This document shows positions 49,201 through 56,461 of a stretch of DNA of 64,000 nt, one piece after another. Every line of letters starts with the position of its first letter. The stretch's first letter is position 1. The position numbers and the translations under genes were made by a program. This DNA is from Agromyces sp. SYSU T00194 (GTDB lineage Bacteria; Actinomycetota; Actinomycetes; Actinomycetales; Microbacteriaceae): the NCBI RefSeq assembly GCF_040496035.1, contig NZ_JBEPJZ010000002.1, forward strand, positions 806,001-870,000, in the 5' to 3' direction. Below the pieces are notes generated by a model. The model was not told the origin of the DNA and ran no database searches. It was given only the letters and a program-made list of their open reading frames with translations.

Positions 49201-52200
49201 CGACGGCGACTCGGGACGCATCGCGAGCCGCACCGACGCGAACGGCAACACCACGTCGTACGAGTACGACAACCTCGCCCGCATCTGGAAGATCAGCAAC
49301 GAGCTGCAGGACGACGTGGTGGAGTTCGTCTACAGCCCGAGCGCCTCGGGCTACGGCTACGCGATCGCGAAGCACCACGACCGGTTCAACGCCGACCCGA
49401 TCGAGACGATCTCGTTCGTCGACGGGCTGGGACGCGTCACCGAGGAGAAGCGCGACGCGCGCGTGGTCGATGCGACCGGCGTCGCGGTCGACGGCCGCAT
49501 CGTCACGGGAGCGACGAACTTCGACGACCTGGGCCGCCCGATCGAGCAGTACCGCCCGGTGTTCGACACGGTGGCGCAGACCGCGTACGAATACACCACC
49601 TCGGCACCCGACACGGTGACGACGACCGAGTACACGCTCACCGACCTCGAGACGAAGGTCACCGAGCCCGGCGGCCGGGTGACCACCACGGCGTACGACT
49701 TCACCGAGGTCGCCGGCGTGACGCTCTTCAGCGCCGCGACCACCGACCCGCGCGATCGGGTGGGCACGACGTTCAGCGACGTGCGCGGCAACACGCGGGT
49801 GTACGACGACCAGCCCGACGGGGTCGACGCGCTGCGCTCGGTGTACGAGTACGACGGCATCGGCCAGTTGCTCGCCTCGATCGACCCGGCCGGCGAGGAG
49901 ACCGTGCACGAGTACGACCAGCTCGGCAACCGGCTCTCGACCGAGACGCCCGACGGCGGCCTCGTCGAGTTCTGGTACGACGCCGAGGGCAAGCTCGTGC
50001 GCGACCAGTCGGCGACGCTCCGCGAGGAGGGCCACTTCACCGACTACGCCTACGAGCTGCGTCGCCTCGTCGAGATCGACTACCCGGAGGACACCCCCGA
50101 CGTGACGTACACGTACGGCGCCGCCGGCGCCCCGGGCAACGGCGCAGGCCGTGTCGTGCAGGTCGAGGACGGCTCGCAGATCACGTCGTTCGCGTACGAC
50201 GCGCTCGGCGCGGTCGTGCGCGAGTCGGCCGAGGTGAAGCTGCACAACTGGGAGCCCGACCTCGACGCCGACGACGTGGAGAAGTTCACCTGGGTCACCG
50301 AGTGGACGTACGACGCGCTCGGGCGCCTCGCCTCGATGGTGTACCCCGACGGCGAGCGCCTCACGTACGACTACGACGCCGGCGGCCGCGTCACGTCGAT
50401 CGTCGGCGAGGAGGACGGCCAGAAGCAGGTGCCGCTCCTCGACGCGGCCGGCAACGTGGTGCTCGACGAGTACGGCGTCGTGGTCCTCACCGACGCGCCG
50501 ACCACGTATCAGTACCCGTACGTCGACGACCGCCGGTACGACGAGTTCCTGCGACCCGCAGCGGTCGACCTCGGCAACGGCGTCACCACCGAGTGGACGT
50601 ATGACGACGAGACGCTCTGGCTCACGGGCATCCACTCGGATTCGCCCGGCCGCGACCTGAAGGACAACCCGGCCGAGTACTCGGAGATCCAGGACATCCG
50701 CTACACGTACGACGTCGTGGGCAACCCGAAGACGTACACGAACGACCTGCCGGCGGCCGTGTCGAACCTGTTCGGCGGCGTCGTGACCGCGGCGTACGAC
50801 TACGACGAGTTCGACCGGCTGGTCGGGGCCGCGGCGAAGTACGACACCCTGCCGAAGGATCGCACGTACACGTTCGCGCTGAGCTACGACGACCAGGGCA
50901 ACGTGCTGAGCAAGGAACAGGTCGACAAGATCGGCAACAAGGAGCAGAAGGACACGACGTACTCGTTCGACCGCACCTACGCGGCCGACGACCCGCACCA
51001 GGCGGTGGCCGCCGGCGACGAGGCGTACCACTACGACGCCGACGGCGAGCTCACCCACATCACCACGGAGACGAAGCAGGGCAGGATCGAGCTCGTCCGC
51101 GAGATGGAGTGGGACTGGGCGGGCCACATGGTGCACCTCGACGACGCGTCGAACGACACCGACTACACCTACGACGACCAGGGCCAGCTCGCGATCGAGC
51201 GCGGCCCGTCGGGTGAGACGGCGTTCATCAACCCGTGGGTGAGCGTGCGCAACGGCACCGACCTGTACAAGCACATCTGGCTGGACGACGAGCGCATCGG
51301 CACCCAGCGCGACAACGAGGGCAGCGGCAACAACGACCCCGACGCCGACGGCGGGTACGAGGAGACCCAGCGGTACTTCCTGCACACCGACCTGCAGGGC
51401 AGCACCAACGTGGTCACCGGCCCCACGGGCGACACCTTCCAGCACCAGGAGTACTTCCCGACCGGGGAGGTGTGGGTCGCCGAGCACAGCACGCAGTACC
51501 GCACGCCGTACCAGTACGCGGGCGGCTACACCGACGAGCAGCGCGCCATCATCTCGCTCGGCGAACGCTGGTACGACCAGCAGCGGGAGATGTTCACGAC
51601 GGTCGACCCGGTACTCGTCGACGATCCGACGATCGTCGTCGGCTCGCCCGAACTGCGCGCGACCTACGCGTACGCCGGTTCGAACGCCGTGCGGTTCGTC
51701 GACCCGAGCGGCCAACTGTTCACGATCGCGAGCGCGAACGACGTGGTCGCGAAGGCCAGGGCGGCGAGGACCACGACCTCGGCCACCCCGACGGCGGGCA
51801 CCGCGGGTGCCCAGGGCACCAGCGCCACGACGAAGAAGACCAGGGCCGAACGTCTCTACAAGTTCTCCAAGAAGTGGGACGCCAAGCCCCTGTTCGACAT
51901 CGATCGGAGTGACGGCACCGTGAAGTTCGCGCCCCTGCTCACCGGCCCGCGCATCAAGCTCAAGGAGGGCAAGAAGGCGCCCGCGTCGCTCCAGACGGCG
52001 CCCGGTTCGAACACGACTGCGAACACGAACACCACGTCGACTTCGAAGCCGGATGCCACGAGCTCGACCGGTGGGCCCACGGTGAAGAACGACACCACGT
52101 CGCCGACCGGCTCCACCAGCACCAAGGCACCCGCGAAGCCGGGCTCGGGCGGCGGCACGGGCGGTGCGCCCGACAGCGGTGGCGCCGGCAACGTGAAATC

Positions 52201-52255
52201 GCTGAAGACGTCGTCGACCGCCGGGTCGGGCACCGGTGGTCGCAACGGCACGTAG
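43271..52255 (+). CDS. Giant secreted SpvB/FG-GAP/Rhs-repeat protein
   Basis: The 2994-aa protein has a Sec signal peptide (TAKVVATTAVIALATTGAIA). Residues about 80-140 are SpvB/Tc-toxin-B-like (GITPELSLEYDSSGGN, WVGTGWDLG). FG-GAP-like calcium motifs (DLNGDGLPD, DVNADGLPD, DLNGDGYPD, DVNGDGLPD, DVNGDGILD, DIDGDGYVD) occur near residues 503, 590, 1226, 1365, 1444 and 1550. YD/Rhs repeats run from about residue 1890 to 2700, followed by the Rhs-associated core (TDLQGSTNVVTGPTGD, YQYAGGYTDEQRAII, ERWYDQQREMFTTVDPV). The last about 180 residues are Lys-, Ser-, Thr- and Gly-rich with no recognisable toxin domain. GGAGG precedes the ATG by 7 nt. No immunity gene follows. Confidence 0.92.
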   Translation: MAKRLSFTAKVVATTAVIALATTGAIAATGGFDGDGLGPGEALARESILTPDELGDGAFDGLQYADATEGLVVVDAPEASSDGGAHLAYPLPIPAGRGITPELSLEYDSSGGNSWVGTGWDLGVGEVAVDTTFGAPYFDADHESESYTLDGDALVPNALGDEWDERVSGDREDFVRQVETEYEQIIRHEVGDGGPDDYYWEVRQADGGIRWYGGYPDAGGPYGDDSSEGTIDRDAIVTDDAGNQVRWLLSAQRDIGYSIIRYHYETYDYQRSGESWASGCSGSTLCARHTYLDHIDYTIAAEASGQLADPAYRVDFILESELEPAPARRGDPILDGTGRYLDLTWERLARIEVRHGDLTLDPTRARSFPADSGADDLAARYDLAYRDAALSPFGKSLLESVTQGAHDPDVAATHEFTYFDEVGNATAGYTGFASDQSWSTGEDMGDRSWLDSNVSAGALGGSENNSGEGHAYIGFNAFVPQKVGSVGASVQLGGGTTTGVAEWIDLNGDGLPDKVYRAGGTIGGGISYRLNTGGANGSGTTFSDPVPLPTLKSLSVEDEFNMQFALEAHLGVTASFGVGTSIAWGDTYFTDVNADGLPDLVYDGKVLFNRLVNGVPTFAESSTGTAVPIATGAAPDVGNSQVDELRELLADQSPLVDTVRRWIAPFTGTVEVDAPVVLDPAEASLDGVRVAIEYDGTEIDAANLLATGAEAFTTPYPVDVEQGHPLYFRVGSVNDGANDEVIWSPVVTYIEIDGDEVVDAGQAPSGSSATEVPLDVNGLSQTVYDATSDFTLSGRPGTSVVMPYDGTVRFTGALTKHAATSDDLQLVLKHNGVAVPGSGIVIDADFIGDTPISVDFDVAQPVAPSSGNENGSTDTVEAYLAVDSPIDLNAITWTPELFYLDATDVNGDPLDVVDSNGEYIRSVDLTPEIEQYPIHSSTGPVSPWESTTGETLDAIVSFSGAAVPRDGDGNRRYPGAVLTVKTVDGVVAQQAFTLAATDDSGGYENTLDLNFDLDDGTDYWFEVTTRDAEFAQDFGTMTVELTDPDDPASTDIEVDATFYGADYQGIFPLAYRGWGLAGYTANDELATETIDDAAFVIDADELADQTEPSGFDDVPAEGPDPDPSFAFLALSEPPTLDPTLAAAAGTPLAGNQWRGNRDNLAGGPERMRSSRLASDSADLGTTGGGGTGITRISTVSPSLALGFGFGPLGGSVGVGTSQSVVDYEDLNGDGYPDLLVPDGVQFTTQRGALGQGLTDMGLDYVNQDFTVNAQGGLDAGLVNVSPNSKGRTNATSGNASGKGGSASEDAGLGAGFGVAIGGGIDGSWTNPNDSGGLVNTPYSSSELGGVVRDQADVISGGFGGQQELADVNGDGLPDRVVTDDTGVYVYYNLGYGFTSQRTKLTAGGFGTQESIGGSASLGFATPWGEFSGGASLTWNYDMVRYAWIDVNGDGILDRLHKGANDAQPTVTFGTGSGLYGSPVTYGEFATTAGVGAANVESGPQIGYDRAQGIGGGFDFTIYAGPLCVAACYLVINPGASYQNSVSFTEVTLDDIDGDGYVDSLSTTDDDKVSVRLNQAGKANLLETVENPLGGTITLDYDRDGNTYAHPDSIWTMSKVSVNDGRPGDGVDVRTSTFEYDGLRFDRLFRQSLGYSSIVEHELDEAGTTALRDTTRTFLNDNIFTAGLGTSTELSDASSGDVIRGAYLEWEYREVVGFDAGVDPRDPVATSEVSLLPDAAVPTPGALGTAIAPLAVSTTERWYDASGAAGQETRSTFTYDGMGNILTEVDEGETDDPADDLTTTTVYSDCEISSSMDPQCPPEFGTTGAPEHPSPYWSDTRCPTWVSMPAIVTITNSATGEVYRHSDGSPALCDNAGVTHLEELVDGDTTAVTDLAYDEWGSYNRIVYPEGEDGVRYAVEYVYDADRHSDIAKVTEYDLDETAATLDTGCTDAVTSVEAFLDYDGCTVPVPVRTGLTSTATFDGDSGRIASRTDANGNTTSYEYDNLARIWKISNELQDDVVEFVYSPSASGYGYAIAKHHDRFNADPIETISFVDGLGRVTEEKRDARVVDATGVAVDGRIVTGATNFDDLGRPIEQYRPVFDTVAQTAYEYTTSAPDTVTTTEYTLTDLETKVTEPGGRVTTTAYDFTEVAGVTLFSAATTDPRDRVGTTFSDVRGNTRVYDDQPDGVDALRSVYEYDGIGQLLASIDPAGEETVHEYDQLGNRLSTETPDGGLVEFWYDAEGKLVRDQSATLREEGHFTDYAYELRRLVEIDYPEDTPDVTYTYGAAGAPGNGAGRVVQVEDGSQITSFAYDALGAVVRESAEVKLHNWEPDLDADDVEKFTWVTEWTYDALGRLASMVYPDGERLTYDYDAGGRVTSIVGEEDGQKQVPLLDAAGNVVLDEYGVVVLTDAPTTYQYPYVDDRRYDEFLRPAAVDLGNGVTTEWTYDDETLWLTGIHSDSPGRDLKDNPAEYSEIQDIRYTYDVVGNPKTYTNDLPAAVSNLFGGVVTAAYDYDEFDRLVGAAAKYDTLPKDRTYTFALSYDDQGNVLSKEQVDKIGNKEQKDTTYSFDRTYAADDPHQAVAAGDEAYHYDADGELTHITTETKQGRIELVREMEWDWAGHMVHLDDASNDTDYTYDDQGQLAIERGPSGETAFINPWVSVRNGTDLYKHIWLDDERIGTQRDNEGSGNNDPDADGGYEETQRYFLHTDLQGSTNVVTGPTGDTFQHQEYFPTGEVWVAEHSTQYRTPYQYAGGYTDEQRAIISLGERWYDQQREMFTTVDPVLVDDPTIVVGSPELRATYAYAGSNAVRFVDPSGQLFTIASANDVVAKARAARTTTSATPTAGTAGAQGTSATTKKTRAERLYKFSKKWDAKPLFDIDRSDGTVKFAPLLTGPRIKLKEGKKAPASLQTAPGSNTTANTNTTSTSKPDATSSTGGPTVKNDTTSPTGSTSTKAPAKPGSGGGTGGAPDSGGAGNVKSLKTSSTAGSGTGGRNGT

Positions 52256-52268
52256 GCGTCGCCGCCAC

Positions 52269-52296
52269 GGCGCCCCGGCCGCATGATCGGGGCGCC
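52269..52296. terminator. Terminator hairpin after the giant Rhs gene
   Basis: GGCGCCCCG (52269-52277) pairs perfectly with CGGGGCGCC (52288-52296) around a 10-nt loop, between two convergent genes. Confidence 0.75.
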
Positions 52297-52306
52297 CTGG
52301 CTCGGT

Positions 52307-52933
52307 TCAGACCCGCGCGAGGAACGCGCGCACGCGCTCGAGGAGCAGCGCTGCCGACTCCGGGTCGTACGCGTCGAGCGACGAGTCGGCGAAGAGGTGC
52401 TGGTTGCCGGGGTAGACGAACAGCTCGGCGGCATCCGTCGACTCGGCGAGCTCGCGCGCAGCCGGCAGGTCCTCGTCGAAGAACTCGTCGCCGTCCTTGC
52501 CGTGGATCTGCACCGTCACCCCATCGGGCCACGACTCCCCGAACTCCGACACGGGCACGCACGAGAACAGCAGCAGCGCGCCGCGGGCGCCGGGCTCGGT
52601 CTGCGCGAGCCGCTGGGCGATCATCACGCCGAACGACATGCCGGCGTAGACGAGCCCCGGCCCGAGACCCTCGGCCGCAGCCGCGCCCCGCTCGCGGAGA
52701 CGATCGAACCCCGCCTCCTGGGCGAACGCGAAGCCCTCCTCGATCGAGTCGAACGTGCGGCCGTCGAAGAGGTCGGGCGTGTGCACGGTGTGCCCGTCGG
52801 CCCGCAGCTCGTCGGCGAACGCCCTCACCCCGTCGGTCAGTCCCTGGATGTGGTGGTACAGCAGCACTTCGGCCATCTCGGTCGCGATCCTCCCCGTCGG
52901 TCGGTGGCCGCGCACGTCGTCGAGGTCGGCCAT
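52307..52933 (-). CDS. Dienelactone-hydrolase-like protein
   Basis: The 208-aa protein is an alpha/beta-hydrolase. MAEVLLYHHIQGLTDGV, YAGMSFGVMIAQRL (candidate serine nucleophile in GMSFG), FEDG-like acid region and YPGNQHLFADSS (histidine) follow the dienelactone hydrolase order. The start is uncertain: ATG 52933 has TAGGCT 6 nt upstream (leaderless), while ATG 52876 matches family N-termini and has GGGGAGG 12 nt before it. In known members the substrate is a dienelactone in aromatic catabolism; here it is not known. Other members lack such context too. Confidence 0.82.
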   Translation of the reverse strand: MADLDDVRGHRPTGRIATEMAEVLLYHHIQGLTDGVRAFADELRADGHTVHTPDLFDGRTFDSIEEGFAFAQEAGFDRLRERGAAAAEGLGPGLVYAGMSFGVMIAQRLAQTEPGARGALLLFSCVPVSEFGESWPDGVTVQIHGKDGDEFFDEDLPAARELAESTDAAELFVYPGNQHLFADSSLDAYDPESAALLLERVRAFLARV

Positions 52934-52964
52934 GGCGCGAGCCTAGGCCGACCCCACGACAGGG

Positions 52965-54341
52965 TCACCCCACGGGCTGGCCGGCGGCGAAGAGGTCGTT
53001 CGGATCCCACGCCGCCTTCAACTGCAGCAGGCGCTCGCGGGCCGAGCCGAACCCGAGCGCACGGTCGACGCCGCCGTCGATGAAGGTCAGCGCGAGGGCG
53101 GGCGCATGCCAGGCGGCCATCGCCGCGACCACGGCGTGGGCGGCGGCGTGCGCCGCTTCGGCGAGCTCGGGGGCCGGCACCATCGCGATGCCGGCGAGCA
53201 GGTAGTCGCCGTCGACGGAGCCGATCGCGCCGGCGCCCTCGGGGCGCCGCGCCGCGGCGCCGCCGACATGGCGCACCTCGGCGATGAACAGCACGGGCGT
53301 GGTCGTCGCGGCGGCGACCCAGGCATCGACGGCCTCGGACGGGAACGACTCCAGCATCGCACCCGCCGAGAACGCCGGGGACGGCTCCGGCGGATCCATG
53401 TGCACCTGCACGAGCGCGGCCGAGGGGATGCGCGCGAACGTGTCGAGCTCCGGCCTGAGCGCACGCAGCGGTGCGAGCAGCGCGGCGGCAGCGGCATCCG
53501 TCTCGAGGATCGCCCCGTCGATCACCACCACCGACCGGCCCGACAGGAACGGCGGCAGCTCGGGCAGCGGCGGGAAGTGCATCACGCGCAGCGAGGTCGA
53601 CGCCGACTCCGGGGCATCCGTCGTCCATGCCGCCCAGGCGTGCGCGACCTCGGAGGCGCGCGATGCGTCCCACAGCAGCATGCCGGCGAACACGTCGGCG
53701 ACCTCGAGCAGGTCGAGCTCGAGCGACACGACGATGCCGAACGCGCCGGAGCCGCCCCGCACCGCCCAGAACACCTCGGGCTCGTCGCGCGGCGTGGCAC
53801 GCACGATGCTGCCGTCGGCCGTGACGAGCTGCACGGCACGCACCGAGTTGACCGCCAGCCCGTGGGTGCGCGCGTAGAACGACAGCCCGCCGCTCAGGGC
53901 GTAGCCCACGACGCCCACGTCGCCGGCGCTGCCGTGGAGTGCGGTCAGGCCGTGGGGCGCGGCGGCCTCGACGACGTCGTTCCACACGGAGCCGCCGAGT
54001 ACCATCGCGCTCCGGGCCTCGGGATGCACCGTGACGCCGCGCAGCCGCGACAGCGACACCAGCACGACGTCGGAGAGGTCGGTGTCGGCGAGGGCTGCGG
54101 CGCCGTGGCCGGTCGACTGGGGCGCGACGCGCAGGCCGGATGCGGCGGCGGCGCGCACGACGTCGACGACGTCCTCCGCGGACTCGGGCTGCGCCACGGC
54201 GAACGGTCGCTGGTCGATCGCGAGGTTCCACGGCAGGCGCACGGTGTCGTACGCGGCGTCGCCCGGAAGGACGATGCGCTCGCCGAGCGCGTCGCGGAGC
54301 TGCTGCGCGGCGATGGCGCCGGCGTCGGTCTGGATGGTCAT
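52965..54341 (-). CDS. FAD-linked oxidoreductase (BBE/PCMH type)
   Basis: The 458-aa protein has a PCMH FAD domain (PESAEDVVDVVRAAAASGLRVA, STGHGAAAL with the histidine that can bind FAD, GGLSFYARTHGLAVNSVRAV) and a C-terminal berberine-bridge-like segment ending AWDPNDLFAAGQ. The second cysteine seen in bicovalent members is not obvious, so FAD attachment may be single or non-covalent. Such enzymes oxidise sugars, lactones or alkaloids; the substrate here is unknown. The start is ATG 54341. Confidence 0.88.
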   Translation of the reverse strand: MTIQTDAGAIAAQQLRDALGERIVLPGDAAYDTVRLPWNLAIDQRPFAVAQPESAEDVVDVVRAAAASGLRVAPQSTGHGAAALADTDLSDVVLVSLSRLRGVTVHPEARSAMVLGGSVWNDVVEAAAPHGLTALHGSAGDVGVVGYALSGGLSFYARTHGLAVNSVRAVQLVTADGSIVRATPRDEPEVFWAVRGGSGAFGIVVSLELDLLEVADVFAGMLLWDASRASEVAHAWAAWTTDAPESASTSLRVMHFPPLPELPPFLSGRSVVVIDGAILETDAAAAALLAPLRALRPELDTFARIPSAALVQVHMDPPEPSPAFSAGAMLESFPSEAVDAWVAAATTTPVLFIAEVRHVGGAAARRPEGAGAIGSVDGDYLLAGIAMVPAPELAEAAHAAAHAVVAAMAAWHAPALALTFIDGGVDRALGFGSARERLLQLKAAWDPNDLFAAGQPVG

Positions 54342-54505
54342 GTGCGAGTTCCCCCACTGCGTCGTCGACGGCACGTCGGATGCGACGGCCGAGGTTCAGT
54401 GTGGGGCCGCAGCCGTGGACGACTCCATCCCAGATCGGCGGGCGAATCCGCTCCCCCAGAACTCTGGGATGGCGCCCGCGGGGCATCCGGGAGCACTATG
54501 GACGC

Positions 54506-55633
54506 ATGCCGACCGAGTTGGCCTGGGGGCGGGCGCGCAGCGACGTGGACGTGATGTCGCGCGCCGGCCTGCCCCTGCACCGGTTCATGGACGAGGCGGC
54601 CGAAGCGGTGCGCCGCGCGATCCCGTTCGTCGGCGGGTGCCTCGTCACGCTCGACCCCGCAACGGCGATGGTCGCGAGCACCCGCAAGGTGGGCGACCTC
54701 GACGGCCGCAACGACGGCGACGTGGCGTGGGCGGAGATCGAGTACTGCGAGGACGACCCGACGTCGCTGGCCCGCATGGTGAAGCACGGCGCCGTCGCGG
54801 TCGGCGTGCACCAGTCGCTGGGAGGCGCGCTCGACCGATCGATCCGCATGGCCGACTTCATGGTGCCGCGCTTCGACTACGTCGATGAGGCCAGGGCGAT
54901 CTTCAGCGATCGGAGCGGCCCGTGGGGCGCCATCTCGATGTTCCGCGGCACCGACGACGCGCCGTTCTCCGACGAGGAGATGCGCCTCCTCGCCGAGCTG
55001 GCCCCGGCGTTCACCCGCGGCATCCGTGCCGGCCTGCTCGCGCGCATCGGACGCACCGACGCGGGCGAGGACCCGGGCCCCGCAGTGATGGTCGTCGATG
55101 CCGCGGGCAGCCTCGTGCAGTCGAGCCCCGGCGCGACGGCCCAATTGGCTCGCATGGCCGAGGTGCCGAACACCGGCGACCCGCTCGCCGTCGTGCACGC
55201 GCTGGTGCACGGTGCACGCCGCTTCGCTCGCGGTGAGGGCGATCGGATGCCCCGGGTCCGCGTCCGCACCGTCGACGGCGTCTGGCTCGTGCTCCACGCG
55301 TCACCGCTCGGCGGCGCCGGCGACCGCGCGGGCGACGTCGTGGTCACGATCGCCGAGGCGCGCCCGCAGGAGATCATCGGCCTGGTCGCCGATGCGTTCG
55401 GCCTCACGCCCCGCGAACGCGAGGTCGTCGCCATGGTGCTGCGCGGTGCCGACACGAAGGAGATCGCCGCCGCGATCCACGTCTCGCCCTACACCGTGCA
55501 GGACCACCTGAAGTCGATCTTCGAGAAGGCCGGCGTCACCAGCCGACGCGAGCTCGTCGCGCGGGTGTACTTCGACCAGTACGTCCCGCGTATGGGCGGC
55601 GAGCTCGGCCCGACCGGATGGTTCACGGGCTGA
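54506..55633 (+). CDS. LuxR-family regulator with N-terminal GAF-like sensor domain
   Basis: The 375-aa protein has an N-terminal sensor of about 170 residues (FVGGCLVTLDPATAMVAS, PWGAISMFRGTDDAPFSDEE; GAF-like), a middle PAS-like part (AVMVVDAAGSLVQSSPGA) and a C-terminal LuxR helix-turn-helix (LTPREREVVAMVLRGADTKE, SPYTVQDHLKSIFEKAGV). The start is ATG 54506, with CACTAT 6 nt upstream; a second ATG at 54498 is out of frame. It overlaps the next gene's end by 11 nt, convergently. The signal is unknown. Confidence 0.88.
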   Translation: MPTELAWGRARSDVDVMSRAGLPLHRFMDEAAEAVRRAIPFVGGCLVTLDPATAMVASTRKVGDLDGRNDGDVAWAEIEYCEDDPTSLARMVKHGAVAVGVHQSLGGALDRSIRMADFMVPRFDYVDEARAIFSDRSGPWGAISMFRGTDDAPFSDEEMRLLAELAPAFTRGIRAGLLARIGRTDAGEDPGPAVMVVDAAGSLVQSSPGATAQLARMAEVPNTGDPLAVVHALVHGARRFARGEGDRMPRVRVRTVDGVWLVLHASPLGGAGDRAGDVVVTIAEARPQEIIGLVADAFGLTPREREVVAMVLRGADTKEIAAAIHVSPYTVQDHLKSIFEKAGVTSRRELVARVYFDQYVPRMGGELGPTGWFTG

Positions 55634-56228
55634 CCACCGGTGGGGTGGGAAGGGGATTCGGCCCCGTCGCGGTAACCAGCCGCTGCGGCACCCAGCCCTC
55701 GACGTGGTGGATGCCGTCGAACACGGCGCCCTGCAGCTCGATCACCTCGCGCAGCGGTCGCTGGTGGAACTTCACGTGGGTGAAGTCCTCGAACAGGACG
55801 TAGTACGGCTCGTTCAGGGTGTTCTGGAACTGCTGCCCGGTCAGCACCTCACGATGCCGACGCGAGAACTCCTCGGCCTCGTCCCCGACGACGACGCCGA
55901 CGTGCTCCAGTCCCATCTTGTAGACGCGCTGGTGGACGGGCGGGATGAGCTCGATGAGCGGGATCACCCGCCCGTCGAGCACCTCGAGCGGTTCGGCGAG
56001 CAGCAGCATCGAGATCGGCCGCCCGTTCCAGACACCCTCGACGTTCGCCTCGGAGCGGCGTTCCAGGAGCGTGCGGACGTGCACGTACTGGTCCCACTCC
56101 GGCACCCGGAACGCGAGGTGGCTGAACTCGTACGGGGTGATGTCGATGCCACGCGCCCGGAGCCGGTCGCGCTGCACGGCGACGAACGCTCGGTAGTCTC
56201 CGATGACGTCCTGAACAGGATCGGCCAT
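55623..56228 (-). CDS. YecM-like/VOC-fold protein
   Basis: The 201-aa protein resembles the YecM group of the vicinal oxygen chelate fold: SHLAFRVPEWDQYV, RPISMLLLAEPLEV, PLIELIPPVHQRVYKMGLEHVGV with a candidate metal histidine. The function of the family is unknown. GGAGG lies 6 nt before ATG 56228, and an in-frame ATG at 56234 overlaps the ribosome site, so 56228 is chosen. Confidence 0.78.
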   Translation of the reverse strand: MADPVQDVIGDYRAFVAVQRDRLRARGIDITPYEFSHLAFRVPEWDQYVHVRTLLERRSEANVEGVWNGRPISMLLLAEPLEVLDGRVIPLIELIPPVHQRVYKMGLEHVGVVVGDEAEEFSRRHREVLTGQQFQNTLNEPYYVLFEDFTHVKFHQRPLREVIELQGAVFDGIHHVEGWVPQRLVTATGPNPLPTPPVVSP

Positions 56229-56461
56229 GACCATCCTCCCGACTCGGGTACCGGCCGCCGGTGCCCGCCGCCGATCGCAGCGTCGTCGCGCGTGCGTGTC
56301 CGGGACGGCCTGCCCCCGGTCTACCGCTCCCGTCGCTCCCTCACAAGCCCGGATGCTGTGCCCTGCGCGGCGACATCCGGGCAGTCCACACCCCGATGGC
56401 ACGACTGCCGGCGCTCACTAGGCTGAGCGCGAAGCGAACGAACTGCGCACAGGAGGCGACG

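Noticed and set aside
42893..51715. Very long minus-strand frames (up to 1580 codons) over the Rhs region
   Set aside because: They are shadows of the 9-kb Rhs gene produced by its strong codon bias; no domain is present.
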